From the NCBI GenBank assembly GCA_009763385.1, contig CM019831.1, positions 18,316,080 to 18,380,079 on the forward strand: DNA of 64,000 nt, given 5' to 3'. The notes beneath the pieces were generated by a model. It had not been told where the DNA came from. It was given only the letters and a program-made list of their open reading frames with translations, and did no database searches. A program made the position numbers and the translations under genes. Positions 1 to 13,200 of this stretch are shown piece by piece. Origin of the DNA: Coix lacryma-jobi var. lacryma-jobi (taxonomy: Eukaryota > Streptophyta > Magnoliopsida > Poales > Poaceae). Within the stretch, counting starts at the first letter, position 1, and every line of letters starts with the position of its first letter.

Positions 1-540
1 TTCCTCCTTGACTCGACCGACGACACTTGCCTCATGCAAGCCCGTGTCCTGCCTCCGCCAAGTGCCACAACGCCATCGTCTTCCTCTCGACTTGGCCGAT
101 GCAGTCGCACATCACATGTGCTCTTGCTTGCTAAAGCCAAGTGCCAGCTATCGCAGCTGGTCCTCCGGCCCTTCGGTCCATCAGTCCAAGCGTCACGTCT
201 GCCCTTCGCCACTCCCGATCCATCGGCACGGCACATCTCTACTGGACCTTCACCTCGCCATCGACCACTGCCTCCGAGCTCCACACCTGCACCACAACAC
301 AGCCAAGAAACATGTTGCCACTCACCCCTCCCGATGAGCCTGTTGATCAATCACTCATCACAAAGGGCCGAACCACAAGGGCACATATCAACCTTGTGTT
401 CGCAAAGACATGTGAACATACAACCTTTAGTAAAAAAATGAAAGAAGAAAGGGCAAAGCTAAATTAGAGAGCATACAGATTCTTTCGTCTAGGTACTGTA
501 GGGTAGATCCACTCAAAGCCAGACACGTCAATTTTGAGGA
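1..540. other. C-rich stretch without a supported gene
   Basis: Three plus-strand frames are open together over about 8-467, giving Pro/Ser/His-rich translations. Overlap of several frames in C-rich sequence is what composition alone produces. I recognise no domain, splice signal or homology here. The stretch may be a decayed flank of the Ulp1-like gene that follows, or of a transposon carrying it. Confidence 0.4.
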
Positions 541-689
541 CCCCAAGTTTCTATGTTGTGGCTGCAAAATTCGTAATCTGAAAAACAAAGAAACAATTCA
601 GCAAATAATAATGAAACAAATAATCAATAACTACTTCAACAACTAAAATGAATGCCAATATGTACAAGAGACAGTGAGAAATTAGAAGC

Positions 690-3600
690 AACAGGTGACA
701 ATAGATTTTCAGAAAAACCTCGTATTTGCTAATTTTCAGCTTGCTAGGTAAATCATGTACACCAACACCCACAAATATGTTACAACAGGTAAGCAAGAGC
801 TATTTCAATAAAGCTGGAATTATTGTGAAACGACAAAAAGTAAAAGCTACTTACCAAGTTCTTGGCACACTGCAAACATAAGCTATCCTTGGAGGCAATC
901 AAAGAGTCGAAGAAGGCAATTTGCTTCATGAACATACTAACACAAAGGAGCACCCAATGGTTGTCATGTACTAGAGGAAAGAACATCTACAATGCATGGC
1001 ACCATGGACAGCATCATTAATCATAGTATGTTGAAACCAAAACATCATTAATCATAGTATGTTGAAACCAAAACATGTGTATGCAGCTCACATACCAGAT
1101 CCATCCTTGCAATGCTCCATTTTCATTTATCTTGGCGTAAATCTTCTTGCAAGTCTCTACATGTTTGAAAGAAGATGGGTCCACACTCATGTAATCCTGT
1201 CCAGCACACATAAAGAAGGATAACTTCATGACAGAAGCTCGATCAACACATGAGAATGAAAAAAGAAACATGTATTGAAACATTACCGAGGCCAACTGGG
1301 GAAAGCAAATTTGACATCTCTTGAACTCTTCTCTTTACTCATATCAAGCTGGTCAAGATTGAACTGGAGACTCCACAAGGACATTACATTGTTTCCAACC
1401 AATCCCCGTGACTTAAAGGAATCATAGAATTAATTATATGTAATGTGGAAGCCATCGATCTCAATGAAAGGTGGCCTTGTACAAAAGAAAAGGCAATATA
1501 ATCAATAACTACTAGAACAAAGATGAGCAAAGAGCTAAATGAGAAAAAAAGCTAGTTTCATCAGATATCAATGAACTATGGAAACAAAAAACAAGAGCTA
1601 GTTTCAACACATAAATAATACAATCAAAACAACTAAGAAAGCCTAATGAAACATATATTAACAGCGCATCAAAAAAGGGAATAAGTGTAGGACAAGTCAA
1701 TAAGGAAAAAAATATAGGGGGAGTTGGAGGGGGTGCACTCATGGTTGGCATTGACCCATTATCTTGAATCCCTCCACAAAAGCTCTTTTAACCAAAAACT
1801 TGGCCCACAATTCATCGGCAACATCATCATCACCCTTGCATTTTCTTTTCTTCGGCACAAGCCCAACATTGACTCTTTTCCTCTTCTTTCTATTCCTTTT
1901 GTCCAATGTGCTTGGGCCCGTTTCTGTGTCCTTGTTGACCTCAATGGTGGAGTGACCTGGACAAAAAAAACCAGAGCTGAAGTAGATGGAAACATGTGCA
2001 GTTAGTTGCTACAACACATGAGGTATTACTAATGAAACAATAGAAAATCAGGGTGAAGTACATGGAAACATATCAACAGAAGCATAAATGGATAGCTACT
2101 GCAACACATAATCTAGAACAAATAAAACATTAGGAAAACAGAGGCTCAAGTATATGGAAATATATGAACTAAAACATTTAGAGATAGATACTGCACCACA
2201 TCAATTGGTACTACTGAAACAGAAGAGGAAAACTTAATGCAATCTAAGACAAGAAGGAGCAGAAAAAGGATGTGTCAAAAATGAATAAACCAGTAGGAGT
2301 AGGGCTTCTGGATCTTCCTGCACAGATCTCCTCATACTCTGCTTCATGAGGTTGGAATAGATCAAATGAAGGGATATCATCTACATAAGAGAGTGATGGC
2401 TTGCTAAGAGAATTTGGTGGAGGTGAAGCTACTGATACTTTTGTACTCTCAAGTGGTGGGTTTGGTGGAGGGGAAAGAACTGCACCTTTTCCACTCTCGT
2501 TTGTTTCAGTAGAAATAGGAACTTTGCCACCCTCATCCAGTATGATTGGTGGAGGTGAAGCACTTCCACCTTTTGTACTATCCTCCAGTAAAATTGGTGG
2601 AGTGGAAGCACTAGCACCTTTGCCACTCACATTTGAATCGATTGGAGGAGTAGAAGAAAAAGCACCTTTGGTACCCTCATCCGCTGAGTTTGCTGGACTT
2701 GAAGTACTTGCATGTCCCGCACTCGGTACTGGGCTGGATGGTTTCTTTGGTGAACCTCCTAGATCTGGTAGAGGATCCACATTGACATTGTCATTGTCAC
2801 TGGAAGGTTTCTTCAGCTGGCTCATCTTTCTTGACAAATCGGCAACCTCATTGTGACATTTGTTTAGTTCCATCATCTTAAAAGCCAACTCAGCACCATG
2901 CTTTGCCATGATCGCCTTCCCCTGCTCTTTCATTGACTTTGCAAGCTCTTCAAAATCTTTCTCCACCAAAGAATTGTGCTCCGCCAATAGAACTTTGACG
3001 CCTTCAGGAAGGGACTGCAATAAAAATAATATTTGCAATGTCAAACCTATGAAGTTCAGGGAATGAAACATGTGGAAGATTATAGGCATTGTACTACATG
3101 TAGAAAGTGCCACTACAACATACGGAGTTGGGCAATGAAACATAGGGGAAAGGTGTAGTGCAACAAACAAAATACACATAGTATAACATGTATGAAATTT
3201 ATGAGACGATTTTGTCAAAATCACCTCAATAGAAACCGGAGGAGTTCCACCTGGATGGCGGCTAGAAGTGCCTGGTCCATCGATCCAGTGCTGAAGACTT
3301 GGTTGCACAAGATCTTCATCTTCTTCCAAAATTGGTGGCGGGGGTGGCCTAACAGCCTCGTCTTCAGACGAACCCGGCGGTGGTGGAAAGTAACCAGTCA
3401 TGGGCACCGGGGTAGGATAGGGGCTGCTCTTTCAGAACTAACAATGAATGAAGATATAATTAAGTCAATAAATAATGTAATGACTAGAACTAAAGAATAG
3501 AGAAAGAATAAAGATGAAATAAGTATCAAACTCACAGGTTGCTGCCCAAATGCATTTAGCTGAAGCCTATTCCTGTCAACCGTTTGAACAAATTTGAAGT

Positions 3601-5780
3601 CATCGTTGGTGACATGGCAAATTCGTGGAATAGAATAGTTGATCTTGTGTGTAGCCCGGTCAACAGGAATGTCAAGGTGGTCCATGTAAGCAATCTACAT
3701 TATAGAAACAAAAGAAAACATGAAGGCCAACATTGAGAAAACATTGGGGATGCAGTATATGTAAAGTACAGTAGGTAGTGCCAATGAAACAGTAGAATAA
3801 TAGGGTTGAAACAAGTTATACATAGCTACTGCACCACATCAGTTAGTACCAATGAAACACATTTTGGGCTGCATTATATGTAAAGTGCATTAGGTAGTGC
3901 CAATGAAACAATAGAATAACATGGCTGAAACAAATTATACATAGCTACTGCACCACATCAGTTGGTACCAATGAAACAAATTTGGGGCTGCAGTATATGT
4001 AAAGTACAGTAGGCAATGCCAATGAAACAATAGAATAACAGGGCCGAAACAAATTATACAAAGCTACTACACCACTTCAGTTGATACCAATGAAACAAAT
4101 TATCAAAGTTATTATACAATGGGATTAAAGAAAAAAGGAGAACAGAAGGGACAAAGGAACATGCCACCAAAATGGGAAGGCACGAACCAAGGTACATGCT
4201 TGAAGAAGAACCTTGAGCGTCACGATCATGCTTCAAGAACTTTTGGACTTGATTAATCAATTCTTCAAGAACATGTCCAGCCCAATCAAACGATTGAATC
4301 TTGGACACATCCAACAAATTGTACAAGTACCGAAGAGTAGTTGCATTATCTGTATTTGGGCAGAGAACAGAACCCAAGGCAAGCAACATGAAAGCCCTCA
4401 TGAATGAGTCCTAGTCCTTAGGGCTATCCAACACCTCCATACACTTGTGCCACTTCCCTTTGAATGATTCCATAAAAGGCTCATGGATCTTCTGGAATTC
4501 TTCATATTGATCAGCGGGTCCATTAACCATAACGCGCTAATCTCCACTAGGCACACCAAGAATATTGCATACAAGCTGCTTGTCAAGCACAATAACTTTA
4601 TTCTTGAGCCTAAACTCTCTCAATTCAACATCAACATGCTTCATGATCCATGAAACAAGCTTCACAAGGATCTAAAACTCAGATATAGCAAGCAAAGCGC
4701 CAAAACCAGCCTCCTCAATCCACCTTTTTTGCTCTTCAGTGAACTTGTGGTCACGGATCCGGTGGACAGAAAACCTTGATTTGAAATCAAGCTCATCATT
4801 GCCAATGACTTTGGAGGGTCTGGGATTATTAACTCCTGCATAAAAAAAATCATGGAACCATCAATTACAAAATGGAATGAAACACTAGACATATCATGGT
4901 GAAACAAGGCAGGACAACTTACAGAAACATGTTCAAAGTTTGTATATAACAGAAAACACAGGAGGAATGAGCATACATGTTGAAAAGTTGCTATCAAACA
5001 CTAGACCCAGCAGGGATCAACATACAAACTGTTTGAGCATAGGAGATAAAAAACAGGAGATACATTTGAGATGGAATAAAAGAGTAACACGCATGAAACA
5101 CTAGACATATATTAGTGAAGCAAAGCAAAACAACATACTGAAACAAGAATTATGGGTGGTCCTGACCAAAACTAAAAACAATTAAGTTTGCATATGGCCA
5201 GGTGGACACTATTGCTATTGCTATTGCTATTGGTAATATGGATACAAAGTGATTGATGAATTCCATTTTCTAGTTGCATTCATTATTAAAGTAAGAAGAA
5301 ACAACTGAGCCGAGAGAATGAGGAGATGGCTACAATCAATAAGCTCACTAAGGTTTGCTATGATTCATGTCCAAACTGATGTGATCAATATTTATTATGA
5401 GATCAAAATAGAAATGTGGCTGGAAACAAAAGATAGTACCACACAAGCACAAAAACATTGCTTATGATCAATATATTGTCACATCAAAATAGATAGCACC
5501 ACACAAGTACAAAAACATTGCTAGCATCCTAGTAACAGGGGGTCTGCATTATAATCACCATCAAATTGGGGACCTTCTTCATTGGAGATTTGTTCACAGA
5601 AATCTTCGATGGTGCTTTGCTTGAAGATGCTTCAGCCGTCGCTCGTGCCCTGGTAGTGGATACCTTCCTCACTACCACACGCGAACCACGTCTCCGCCCC
5701 ACATCTGCCTCGTCGTCGCTGCTGCTTGATGATTCATCCCTCCTGCTAGGTGAAACATCGAGGCCAGATCTCGTACGCAT
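690..5780 (-). pseudogene. Ulp1/C48-protease-like, transposon-associated multi-exon gene, disrupted
   Basis: The gene reads from right to left. A start at 5780-5778 opens an acidic, Ser-rich, basic N-terminal exon (MRTRSGLDVSPSRR...). Exon-like blocks follow at about 4850-4400 and 4400-4200 (...FMRAFMLLALGSVLCPN...), 3685-3540, 3410-3200, 3020-2290 (a coiled-coil-like stretch then a Pro/Ser-rich linker), 1975-1740 (basic, nuclear-signal-like), 1200-1080 and 986-840. The 986-840 block contains DNHWVLLCV followed by FFDSL, which matches the His and Asp motifs of a C48 (Ulp1/SENP) cysteine peptidase; I do not clearly see the later Gln/Cys block. In-frame TAG codons at 4539-4537 and 4413-4411 break it. 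Such proteins are common in grass genomes as transposon-related families. Exon limits are approximate and the parent element (Mutator-like or other) is not established. Confidence 0.6.
3740..4100. repeat. 119-bp tandem repeat, about 2.7 copies, in an intron
   Basis: The phrase AATGAAACARTAGAATAA recurs at about 3783, 3902 and 4021, which is a 119-bp period. Each unit also carries GCTACTGCACCACATCAGTT and TATATGTAAAGT. Units differ by scattered substitutions. The array lies in an intron of the Ulp1-like pseudogene. Confidence 0.85.
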
Positions 5781-6107
5781 CACTAGAAAACAATAATGGT
5801 GGACAATCAATATTGTGAAATGAATGGACAATCTTTTCATACAAAGCATAATGAGAGCATGGAAAAAGATGTGTATGGCAACTCAGATGTAGGCAAATTA
5901 TATGAACTTCATACATATATGAACAATGCAGTTCCCGCAGTTTCAGGAGTGGTAGATTCAAAGGATTTGGTGATCCCTAACCATTTCAGTGGAATTGTGC
6001 AGGAAACATATACATCTCCTAGTGATTCATCAACATCAGGAACCAAAGAGGTGTTAGGAGGAGTGGAAGAGAGGCAAGCAACCGACATCGTACCTGCACC
6101 GCTAGGG

Positions 6108-6720
6108 TTAGGGAGGCAACCATCGCCCGGGATTGTGACGCCGTGGTGGAGTAGAGTGGCACCGCAGTGGAGGAGGCGCGCGGCGGGGGCGCACGTTGAC
6201 CCGGCCCGGTGGAGAAATGCGCCGCGCTACGGGATGGCGCGTTGGAGGCGGACAATGAGGTTGAGCTCGGTGCGGTCGCCGCGGCCGAGGTCTGCATGGT
6301 GGAGGTGGCGTGCGGCCGAGGTCAGAGCGGTGGAGGCCAGCGCGGTGGAGGCGAACCGCGCGGTGGAGGCCAGCGCGGCCGAGGTGGAGCGGTGGAAGCG
6401 GCACGCTGGAGGCCGCGCGATGGAGGCGGCGTGCGGCTGAGGTCAAAGCGGTGGAGACTGCGTGGGCCGAGGTTGGAGCTGTGGAGGCAGCGCGGGCCGA
6501 GGTCAGAGCGGTGGAGGTGGTGCGGGCTGAGATCGAACGGCACGGTGCGACACGGTGGAGGCGCGGTGGAGGTGGCGACGCGGTGGGGCGGTTCCGACGG
6601 CGGTCGGAAGAGAGACGAATTTGGAAACTGGCGAGTGAGTGGGGGAGGAAAGAAAATAACGAGCGAGGGGAGGGAGTGGGGGTTTGTTCGGCCAGTTGGG
6701 CCGTAAGCCCACGAGCAGTT
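6108..6720. other. GC-rich degenerate GGTGGAGGC repeat upstream of the Ulp1-like gene
   Basis: The plus strand is a run of diverged GCGGTGGAGGCC/GGCCGAGGTC modules, so up to three frames stay open on both strands (Arg/Trp/Glu-rich on plus, Pro/Arg/Ser-rich on minus). Relative to the minus-strand pseudogene it sits in the 5' leader position, where the sense strand would be C/CCACCGC-rich. I regard the long translations as compositional. It may be a GC-rich untranslated leader or a decayed promoter island. Confidence 0.55.
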
Positions 6721-6770
6721 CCGTCTGGACGAGCCGGACGTCTTGCACACAGTAAAACTGTAATAATCAA

Positions 6771-7962
6771 TACTCTCCCTATTCCAAAATATGAACATTT
6801 TGGTTTTTTGTGGATATTTTTTAGATTTAAGTCTATTTTAGCCCCTCAACTCTTATCTTTGTCTAATTTTAACCCTCATCTACTAAATCGTCTAACTTTG
6901 ACACTTAAAACCATTTAAGTTTGATTCAAAACCATCTCAAAACCACTCAAAACCACCTTGAGGATCCAAACAGAACGATTTTGGTAGTTGAGATACAGAA
7001 ATTAGACAAAGCCAACAGTCAAGAGACAAAAATAAATTTAATCAAGTACTTTAGCTTTTTTAGATATTTATGAAAAATTCATATATTTAAATTTACTTAC
7101 TGATAAATATTTTAGATTTTTATGACAGTCAAGGGACCTTCGGTTGGACATGGCCCTCCGGCTAGGAGGCTGAGAGCGAGCCGTGGCCAGCCAGAGCGGC
7201 AGCGCCCAGGAGGGTAGCAACGACAGCTAGCCGTTGCTCGCGCCCGAGCTCCTTGCGTGGTCACCCGGTGGCCCACACCGCGCCCGGTGGACCTTTGCCA
7301 TCTGCAGCCTCGTGTCATCGCTCGTCTCCCTCCTCAACATTCTCTCTTTCGAGCACATCCTCTATGACTCCCTTCCTCTGAACATGAGCGGTGTGTGGGC
7401 GAGGTTCTACGGGCGGTCGAGCTGGTGGCGGACCTGATCCACGGCGGCTCGCAGGCCGGCTAAATGCGTCTGATTCTGGTTCTTATTCCCAGTATCTGGG
7501 ATTGGAATCGCAAGGCAATGTGGAGCGTCTGAATCCGATTCTTGTTCTTAGTATGTGGTTTTTTACATGGTCACTAATTTGTATGTATATTTAATGACTA
7601 TTTTCTTATCCTTGTAACACAGGCTTGAAAGGTAAAGATGAGCAGAGTTATGGAGTTTCATTGGATGACTAGTGTCTGGTGTTTGTGTTTAAGACAACAC
7701 CAGAAGCCTTGGGTTAACTGCATAGTTGATACGATTCAATTTAGGTCACCACAACGTGCTGCCGTGTTGCCCTGAACCTCAGGAATATCTAAATAATTCC
7801 ATGTTGCCGTGAGATGCTCCCCTTCCTCTAGCACCTATTTATCTTTCTCATGATATATATAAATATGGGAAATTTTGGCCATGTAGATGAAGAGTAGCAC
7901 AAGAGATACAAGTATAGTAGTATACTGGTTTTCATTGTTGCTAAGCACTTTTGCATGACCGT
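6771..7962. other. intergenic DNA between the Ulp1-like gene and the outer retrotransposon
   Basis: 6776-6800 starts like a decayed Stowaway end (CTCCCTATTCCAAAATATG), but no matching right end was found. 6840-7110 is AT-rich with TTAGCCCCTCAAC and TTGAGGATCC half-sites, perhaps a decayed MITE. 7112-7440 is GC-rich and may be an old coding fragment; its open frames match nothing I recognise. 7440-7960 shows no feature. Confidence 0.4.
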
Positions 7963-8428
7963 TGTCGGTGTTTGATCACCGATAGCCTGCCACTAGGGTA
8001 TCCGGGACAGTTGTTCGGGCATTGGCGTGTACGGAACTCGACGGTAAACACAGAAGACAATCGATTTATACCGGTTCAGGCCCTCTGATCGAGTAAAAGC
8101 CCTACGTCTAGTCGGCATTAGCCTTTTGCATTGGATTGCTGTGTGTAGCTTATTCTATTCGTTGTTTAGGTTACAAGGGTGTTGTCTTGCCTCTTTTTAT
8201 ATAGTCTAGAGGGCAAGGCAACTTGTTCTAATCCTAGTCGGATACAAGAAAGGGTTCCGATTCTAATTCAAAAATCTAGACTTCCTAAGACCCGACAAGG
8301 ATACCCGAGTCTTACTAGAAGTTGGAGTCATATTGTGACCTATCCTCTGAGTAGGCCTGTGGACCTGGACCAGGGCCCATACAATTGTAACCGTATTGAT
8401 GTAGAACCCTGGTGGTCCCGTATCGACA
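7963..8428 (-). repeat. 3' LTR of the outer gypsy element
   Basis: It aligns over its full length with 45829-46296. On the element strand it starts TGTCGATACGGGACC and ends AACACCGACA. The adjacent AGCCCCCGAGC (8429-8439), G-rich on the element strand, fits the polypurine tract position. Confidence 0.9.
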
Positions 8429-8567
8429 AGCCCCCGAGCATTTCACAGTTGAGTCCAAGAATCTTCTCAGTTTTTTCTGCCGTTTGAGTAGTAACGAAGG
8501 TGATCCGAGTTCTTGAAACAAAACCTTGAAGTGTTCTATCACTACCAGGTTCTTTTAAATAACGAGT

Positions 8568-8800
8568 TCTTCAAGTGATGTGCACTTTTTCCTAGGAAAA
8601 GTGCACTCATTGAGTGTAGCCCTCGAGCCTCTAGCTGTTTGAAACAAAAAGTTAGAGGGTCTTAAATCTTGATGAGTTCTTTCTAAGTGATGTGCACTTT
8701 TTCTTTGAAAAAAAGTGCACTCACTGAGTGTAGCCTCGAGCCTCTTGCTATTTGAAACAAAAAGTTGGAGGGTCTTGAATCCTGAAAAAATTCTGAGAGT
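8568..8800. repeat. Two-copy tandem repeat with a strong hairpin
   Basis: Two copies of about 117 bp each contain GTGATGTGCACTTTTT, a short loop, then AAAAAGTGCACTCA, followed by GTGTAGCC and TTTGAAACAAAAAGTT. The GTGCACTTTTT/AAAAAGTGCAC arms can form a stem. The repeat lies between the outer 3' LTR and the leader of the antisense ORF. Confidence 0.8.
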
Positions 8801-9123
8801 TCTTTTCCGTGGCGTGTGTACCCTGCAGCCCCCGAGCCTATTTCCGGGTTCTTTTTTCTCAAGAAGAACTTGGGTATAGGATCTAAGGTGCATGTCGAGG
8901 TTCTTAAATGCCCCTTTATTAGCGAAGTGGTTGGTGGGTGGTAGTTGGGTATTGTACCCTGCCTGGTCATGTGTTGAATAGTGTTGGCATATTCTCCTGG
9001 ATTCCAGTGTCCTTTATGAACTGTTGATCCACATGTCTGACTTGGCTCTGAAAAAGTTATTGATTAGACTGTTGCTTTTGGTCAGGTCCGGTCGGTGAAC
9101 TTGGTGTATGTGCACCGGTTTTG

Positions 9124-9133
9124 ACCTATAAAT
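9124..9133 (+). promoter_or_regulatory. Possible TATA box for the outer antisense ORF
   Basis: CTATAAATAG is a close TATA match about 1.1 kb upstream of the ATG at 10254 on the same strand. That spacing implies a long or spliced leader. Placement is inference from sequence only. Confidence 0.4.
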
Positions 9134-10253
9134 AGCCTCCTGTCGGGTTCATTCTTGGCAATTGTTCAGCTATCCTTTGAGTCTTGAGATGATTTTGTCC
9201 ATGAGTATATCTATTTGTGAAGTTGATCAACCCCCGGGTGTAGGTAGAGTAGTTTTGTAGTTTTACTTTTGTAGTTGGAGGAATTCTTGTGAAAGAGATT
9301 AGAGGCACCCTAATTCCTTAGGGAGAGTTCTCTTGGTTTTCTGTGGGGGTAGTTAGAGGAATCCTTGTGATGAGTTGTTTATCAGCTCTTTTCAGGGTCA
9401 TAAGGCCTTTCTTCTACCTCACCCACCGACGACTGTCTTTTGCGGATCTATCCTGCTTGCCAGACAGAGATCTTGTGGGTCAGCTTGTTCTTCACTCGAG
9501 CAGAGTATTGCCAATGCTCCTCCATGCTTGAATACCAGATCAACACGTGTTGGAGCTTGGTTGAAACAAATGTCTGGTGGAGTAATCTTGCCGCTGCAGA
9601 TTCAGGGTGGTTCTACCTGCTACCAATCTTGGATGCACTGTTTTCTTTGTGTCATGTCAGGGGTAGTGCTACTGAGTTGTGTAGGGTGCGCCTGGTAGTT
9701 CATAGGACCTTCTTGCTGTTCACCTTGGTGAAGGCACGAATTCCACTGTTTTCCTTATGACTACCTTTTGTAAGCTTTCTATAGTGAATTCGTTGGGTCT
9801 TGTATGTAATCAGATGTTGTATCCCTTTGTCAAACTGTAATAAAAAAAGACCATATTGTCTTCATAATGTTGTTTTATGATTCCGAGTACTTTTGTATGT
9901 TTTCTGACTTCTTTTTTGAAGGACATCTTTGCCTGTTAGTTCTGGATTACTGCTAGTTTGCCTGAAATCGTCTATCGGTTTCTTTTGTGGAAATGGGTGC
10001 AACGGTCATATCAATAGTCCTTTCCGATTAAATAGGAAGGGAAAACTGAAACGCCATTTTTGCGCTGCTTGATTTTTGGGCTTGATGGGCCTTCCGTACT
10101 CTTTATAAATCTGTACTCCTTGATCTTTAGCCTTCACTTTTGCTTCTCGTTGTTTTAGCTTTTGCAAAACCCTAACCTCGTTGCTCCGCCGCCACGCCAT
10201 TGCTGCCGTTGCTTTTCTTAGTTAGTAGATTCATTCCTTCTCAAGCTCGTTAG

Positions 10254-13200
10254 ATGGGGAAGACAGCTGGATCTAAGGGAAAGAAGCAGGTGTAGGATTT
10301 TGGCAGCAATCATGATTTGCTTGCCATGAGTGCGGCAAGCAAGATCTGGCCCGCTCCTACTGTTGGGGTCAAGGAGATCCAAGGGCTTGTTGATCAAGGT
10401 TTGCTCTCGAGCCAAGAACTTGGTGAGTGGAAAGAGGCGGGTGAGCATCACGTCCCAGTTCCTCAAACTAGTGAGACTGTTCTCTTTGTCCTTTTTATTT
10501 GTGTAGGGTTGTGCTTGACTACTTCTCCTTTCCTTCATCATTTCCTTGATTTCAACTCTATCAATTTGAACCATTTGACTCCAAATGTCATCCTCCATCT
10601 TTCTGCTTTTGTTCACTTTTGTGAAGCTTTCCTTGGAATTCCTCCCTCTCTCTCCTTGTTCTGTCATTTTTTTCGTTTGAAGGCTCAACCGAGTTCTTCT
10701 AAGCCTTCTGTTCTTGGTGGAGTTGGCATTCAATTTCATCACAGACGTAAGTATGATGTTTTCAATTATGTCCTTCTTGATTCTGTGAGGGATTGGCGTG
10801 TTGAGTGGTTCTATGCCGGCAATACGATGCCCGCCCTCCCAGATTTTGATAATTCTCCTTCAGTTGTTGTCGATAACTGGGAGAAGAATAATCTTACTGA
10901 TGCCGAGACCAATGCTCTTCGTCCGCTTTTCGAGCATTTGAAGACCCTAAGGGTGATGGGGCTAACTAGAGTTCGCGTGATCGCTAGCTTCATCCGTCGT
11001 CGGATGCAACCGCTGATGGCTAGTGAGCACCATGGTTTTGAGTACTCTGGCCCCTAGGATTCCTCCTGACTTGTTTTGGGAGTTGAACTAGAAGAAGAAG
11101 AAGTCCTGGCTCGTCTCCAGGATATGCTGAAGGATGTCACTATGATCCCACATCGTGTGGAGGAGTATTGTAGCGACAACCTGCCTCCATCAGTAAGCTC
11201 TTTTATCTTCTTTTTAGGTTTTCTCTTCTCTCTCTTTTTTTGAGTTGTTTTGATTTTGTCATTGTTTTTTGAATTGTCGTAGGAGCTTGGCAGAGCTTTC
11301 AAGGACCCTGTTCCGGGGACTTTTGCTGGTGCTGGCGGTCCGGCACCTGTTGCGAAGGCTGGTGAGTCCCATCTACCTGTCTTTATTCCTAGATTTTCTT
11401 TTGGGAATGTTGAGTATGTTGGATACATTCCTCGTCTAGTGCCTCGTCAACCCCGGAGCTCTTCAAAGAGAGCGCTTGAGGGTGACTCTTCTGCCGGGGT
11501 TCCAGCTGTCAAAAGGACCCGATCGTCTGCTTCCTCTATTTCAGGTAGTCTGCTAGTAGGTGAGGTTTGTTCTTCGTTCTTCTTCTCTTTTGTCCCTCGT
11601 ATTTGTTTTCCTAAGTTCTTTTTGGTATTTCAGACAATGAACTTGTAGTCCTTGAAGAAGGTGAAGAAGAGGAAGATGAAGTCCCTCTAGCTCATCGGTG
11701 AGTACTTTTGCTTTTTGTTTGTTTTCTCCGTTATGTTGGATGTCTTCTTGACCCTTTTTCCTTGTTTTTAGCTCCTGCAAGCCTGCTGGTGCGGCTTCGA
11801 GTGTTGTACCAGCTTCTCAGGCTGGTTCTAAAGGAGGAGCCACGTCATCGGTTCAAGCGGGTATCCCTCCGAGTGCATCTGGTGGCTTGACCCTTCTATC
11901 ACAAGTGGAGGCTGAGCTGTCTTCTGCCATGCCTCCGCCGAAGTTTCCAGGCTTTGGCTTAAGAAAAAGAATTGTTCAGAAGGTTCCTCTCAAGTAGGTG
12001 TTGTTTCTTCTTTTATCGTTGTTTCCTGTTTTTCTGCTGGCTTCTTTTTTATTTTGTTGCCTTCTTTATAGGTTGCCATCAACGTCTTTTGCCCTTCCTC
12101 AGCCTGCTCCTGATGCTACTTGTTCGGGATCTGGTTTGGCGGACCCAACAAGATTTCTCTCAGGGAACTGAGAAGCCTGCCAGTGGAGATATTGCCACTA
12201 GGGCAGTTGCTCCTACTGAGCAGATGGAATCTACTCGGGCGGTTGAAGTTACTGTGGCAAAGCCTCCTGTTGCAAGGTTGTCGGATGCTTCTCGTGTCCA
12301 GTGGGTGGTTTTGGAAGGGGTTGTGACTTTTTTCTACATTTGATCCCCTCGGCACTGATGATGATGGTCGTTTGGTGGATGATGTGGTAAAGGAGTTGGA
12401 CCCTTCGCATCAGTTGTCGAAGTTGTCTTCCTTATGAACAACTTTGATGGCTGGTGCGACTTCTTTTGGTGATAGACATCAGGTTGGTGTCTTCTACCTT
12501 TTGTATTCTTTTTTGGTACTTTCTGTTTGGTTCCTTACTTTTTTTTATTCTAGGCCTTCTCCCAGGACCAGTCCTTTTTCTTTGGTTCCGGAGAGGTTGA
12601 GAAGAAGCTTTCTTCAGAGCTTGCTGACCTGAGGCGCGAGCTTGCCATGGCTCATTCAAATGAGGCTACTCTTCATGCTCAGATTGTTGAGGCGGAGAGT
12701 AGTAAGGAAAAAGCTATGGAGGATCTTCACCAGGTGTCGAAGCAATCAACTTCATACAAGACTCATTATGAAGGTACTTGTTTTTTATTTCCTTTTCGTT
12801 TTTCCTATACGCTTCTTTTGCTTGAACCCCCTCTTTCTTTCTTCAGACCTTCGTAAGGAAAAAACCAAGCTCTTGGAAGATATTGATGGCATGAAGAATT
12901 CTCTCTGGACGGAGCACAACAAAGCTGAGCAGGTAACACAGTGGGCTGAGGAACAGCTCACGCTCAGGCTAAGTTGATTCATCAAGTTGCTGACTAGGAT
13001 CTTGCGCAGGCCATGAATTCGGCGCAGGAGGCGAATGCTCGGGCGGAGAAAGCTGAGAAGAACTGGTCATCTTTGTGGAAATCTTCAAAGCCTCTCGCCG
13101 ATCTCATTCGTTCTTCAGAATACCACGGGCGCATATGGAGTGACTACATTCCCTTGGTTTCTTCATGTTTTAAGGCATTCACATAGGCTGCTTGTCAGAT

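Noticed and set aside
1..470. Ser/Pro/His-rich ORFs at the left edge
   Set aside because: Three frames overlap in C-rich sequence; no domain, no splice or promoter signal recognised.
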